A DNA stretch of 13,302 bases from NCBI GenBank assembly GCA_902464595.1, contig CABQJX010000075.1, positions 1 through 13,302 on the forward strand. Reading direction: 5' to 3'. The stretch is from an uncultured Lachnoclostridium sp. (GTDB taxonomy: Bacteria; Bacillota; Clostridia; Lachnospirales; Lachnospiraceae). Below are positions 12,808-13,302 of this stretch, piece by piece (the first letter of the stretch is position 1; every line of letters starts with the position of its first letter). The translations under genes and the position numbers were made by a program. Under the pieces are notes generated by a model. That model had not been told where the DNA came from, ran no database searches, and saw nothing but the letters and a program-made list of their open reading frames with translations.

Positions 12808-13302
12808 ATGATCCATGATATTGCTCCCCATACATACAAGGTTGGGTTTGAAAACAGGGAGCCTGAAAACGAAGATTATTTGCTTTATTATGAAGGGGAT
12901 AAGGTTATGCTGGCCTGTGATCCGATGGGGCTCCGTTTCCCCACGCTGGAAGAGTGGAGGAGGGATTCGGGGAATTTCCGGGAGCCTCAGGGAGATGATT
13001 GCCGATACCTTTTTGCCATTGACGGACGGGGATATTTTCTTGCCAGGGAGCTGTCCCTTCCCGCCCATGGAGGCTATGTGATGGAACCGATCACGGTATT
13101 CCGGGATTTTGAACCTATGTACCAGGCTTTTGCTGGGATCACTGGAAGCCAGCTGTACCGATGGCTGGAGAGCCGGAAATTCTGCGGAGTATGCGGGGAA
13201 AAGATGGAACCGGGAACCAGGGAGCGTTCCTTAGTCTGCCCTTCCTGCGGCCATACGGAGTATCCCAAGATCAGTCCCGCAGTTATCGTGGCCGTTACCA
13301 AC
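12808..13302 (+). CDS. NADH pyrophosphatase (NudC-like Nudix hydrolase), N-terminal part, cut by window edge
   Basis: The frame is open from ATG 12808 to the last base (165 codons) with an in-frame TGA at 12781, so the start is constrained. Residues 1-120 form the variable N-terminal domain of NudC-type enzymes. A zinc-ribbon follows: FCGVCGEK and VCPSCGH (CxxC, 15 residues, CxxC), then TEYPKISPAVIVAVTN, the strand that in NudC leads into the Nudix box. The box itself lies beyond the edge. Such enzymes split NAD(H) to NMN(H) and AMP and also remove NAD caps from RNA. GGAAGAAG before the ATG is a weak ribosome site. A 7-bp inverted repeat (AGCCCAG 12735-12741, CTGGGCT 12775-12781) precedes it. 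The gene is unrelated to its neighbours in any obvious way. Confidence 0.85.
   Translation, partial: MIHDIAPHTYKVGFENREPENEDYLLYYEGDKVMLACDPMGLRFPTLEEWRRDSGNFREPQGDDCRYLFAIDGRGYFLARELSLPAHGGYVMEPITVFRDFEPMYQAFAGITGSQLYRWLESRKFCGVCGEKMEPGTRERSLVCPSCGHTEYPKISPAVIVAVTN

Noticed and set aside
12815..13081. An 88-residue + strand frame at the right end
   Set aside because: It overlaps in another frame the NudC-like gene, which has the zinc-ribbon motif and runs open to the edge.
1..13302. CRISPR array, tRNA or rRNA genes
   Set aside because: No regularly spaced repeats, tRNA cloverleaf or rRNA-like sequence was found by eye.

Overview
The window looks like chromosomal DNA from a gut-type anaerobic Firmicute, most likely a Lachnospiraceae relative such as the Enterocloster / Clostridium cluster XIVa group. 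This is inferred from strong AGGAGG-type ribosome sites, about 50% G+C genes with A/T-rich spacers, and the gene set: a two-subunit molybdenum hydroxylase, UbiD/UbiX, NfeD-stomatin and a DinF-type MATE pump. I made no database search, so the genus is not established.

Left part (1-3980, + strand): a catabolic operon. An amidohydrolase of the TRZ/ATZ/guanine-deaminase type lacks its N-terminus. It is joined at about base 54/55 to 54 A/T-rich bases that look like the end of an IS21-type insertion sequence, whose body would lie left of the window. Next come an iron-sulfur flavoprotein-like reductase, a UbiD-family prenylated-FMN decarboxylase and a UbiX flavin prenyltransferase. UbiX makes the cofactor UbiD needs, and the flavoprotein could supply reduced flavin.

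Middle (4008-8075): the 3' half of an NCS2 xanthine/uracil permease on the - strand, and, divergent to it, a two-gene molybdenum hydroxylase operon (2x[2Fe-2S] subunit and molybdopterin subunit; no FAD subunit beside them). About 500 A/T-rich bases between them hold a near-consensus promoter for the permease, a candidate promoter for the hydroxylase, a 12-bp repeat shared by both, a short repeated motif and a perfect 12-bp inverted repeat. The permease has kept its promoter but lost roughly its first 180 codons.

Right part (8133-13302): housekeeping or accessory genes. These are a cytosolic type I L-asparaginase (- strand), the NfeD/SPFH pair diverging from it, a MATE efflux protein behind a terminator/attenuator-like leader, a small HPr-like protein with the Ser-46-type site but no His-15 region, and the start of an NADH pyrophosphatase (NudC-type) that runs off the right edge.

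Main idea: amidohydrolase + UbiD/UbiX + purine permease + xanthine-dehydrogenase-like enzyme would fit anaerobic breakdown of a nitrogen heterocycle. In classical clostridial xanthine fermentation, 4-amino-5-imidazolecarboxylate is decarboxylated and 4-aminoimidazole is then deaminated. A UbiD enzyme and an aminohydrolase are reasonable candidates for those two steps. This is inference from family and context only. In this strain the cluster may be decaying, since two of its genes are truncated.
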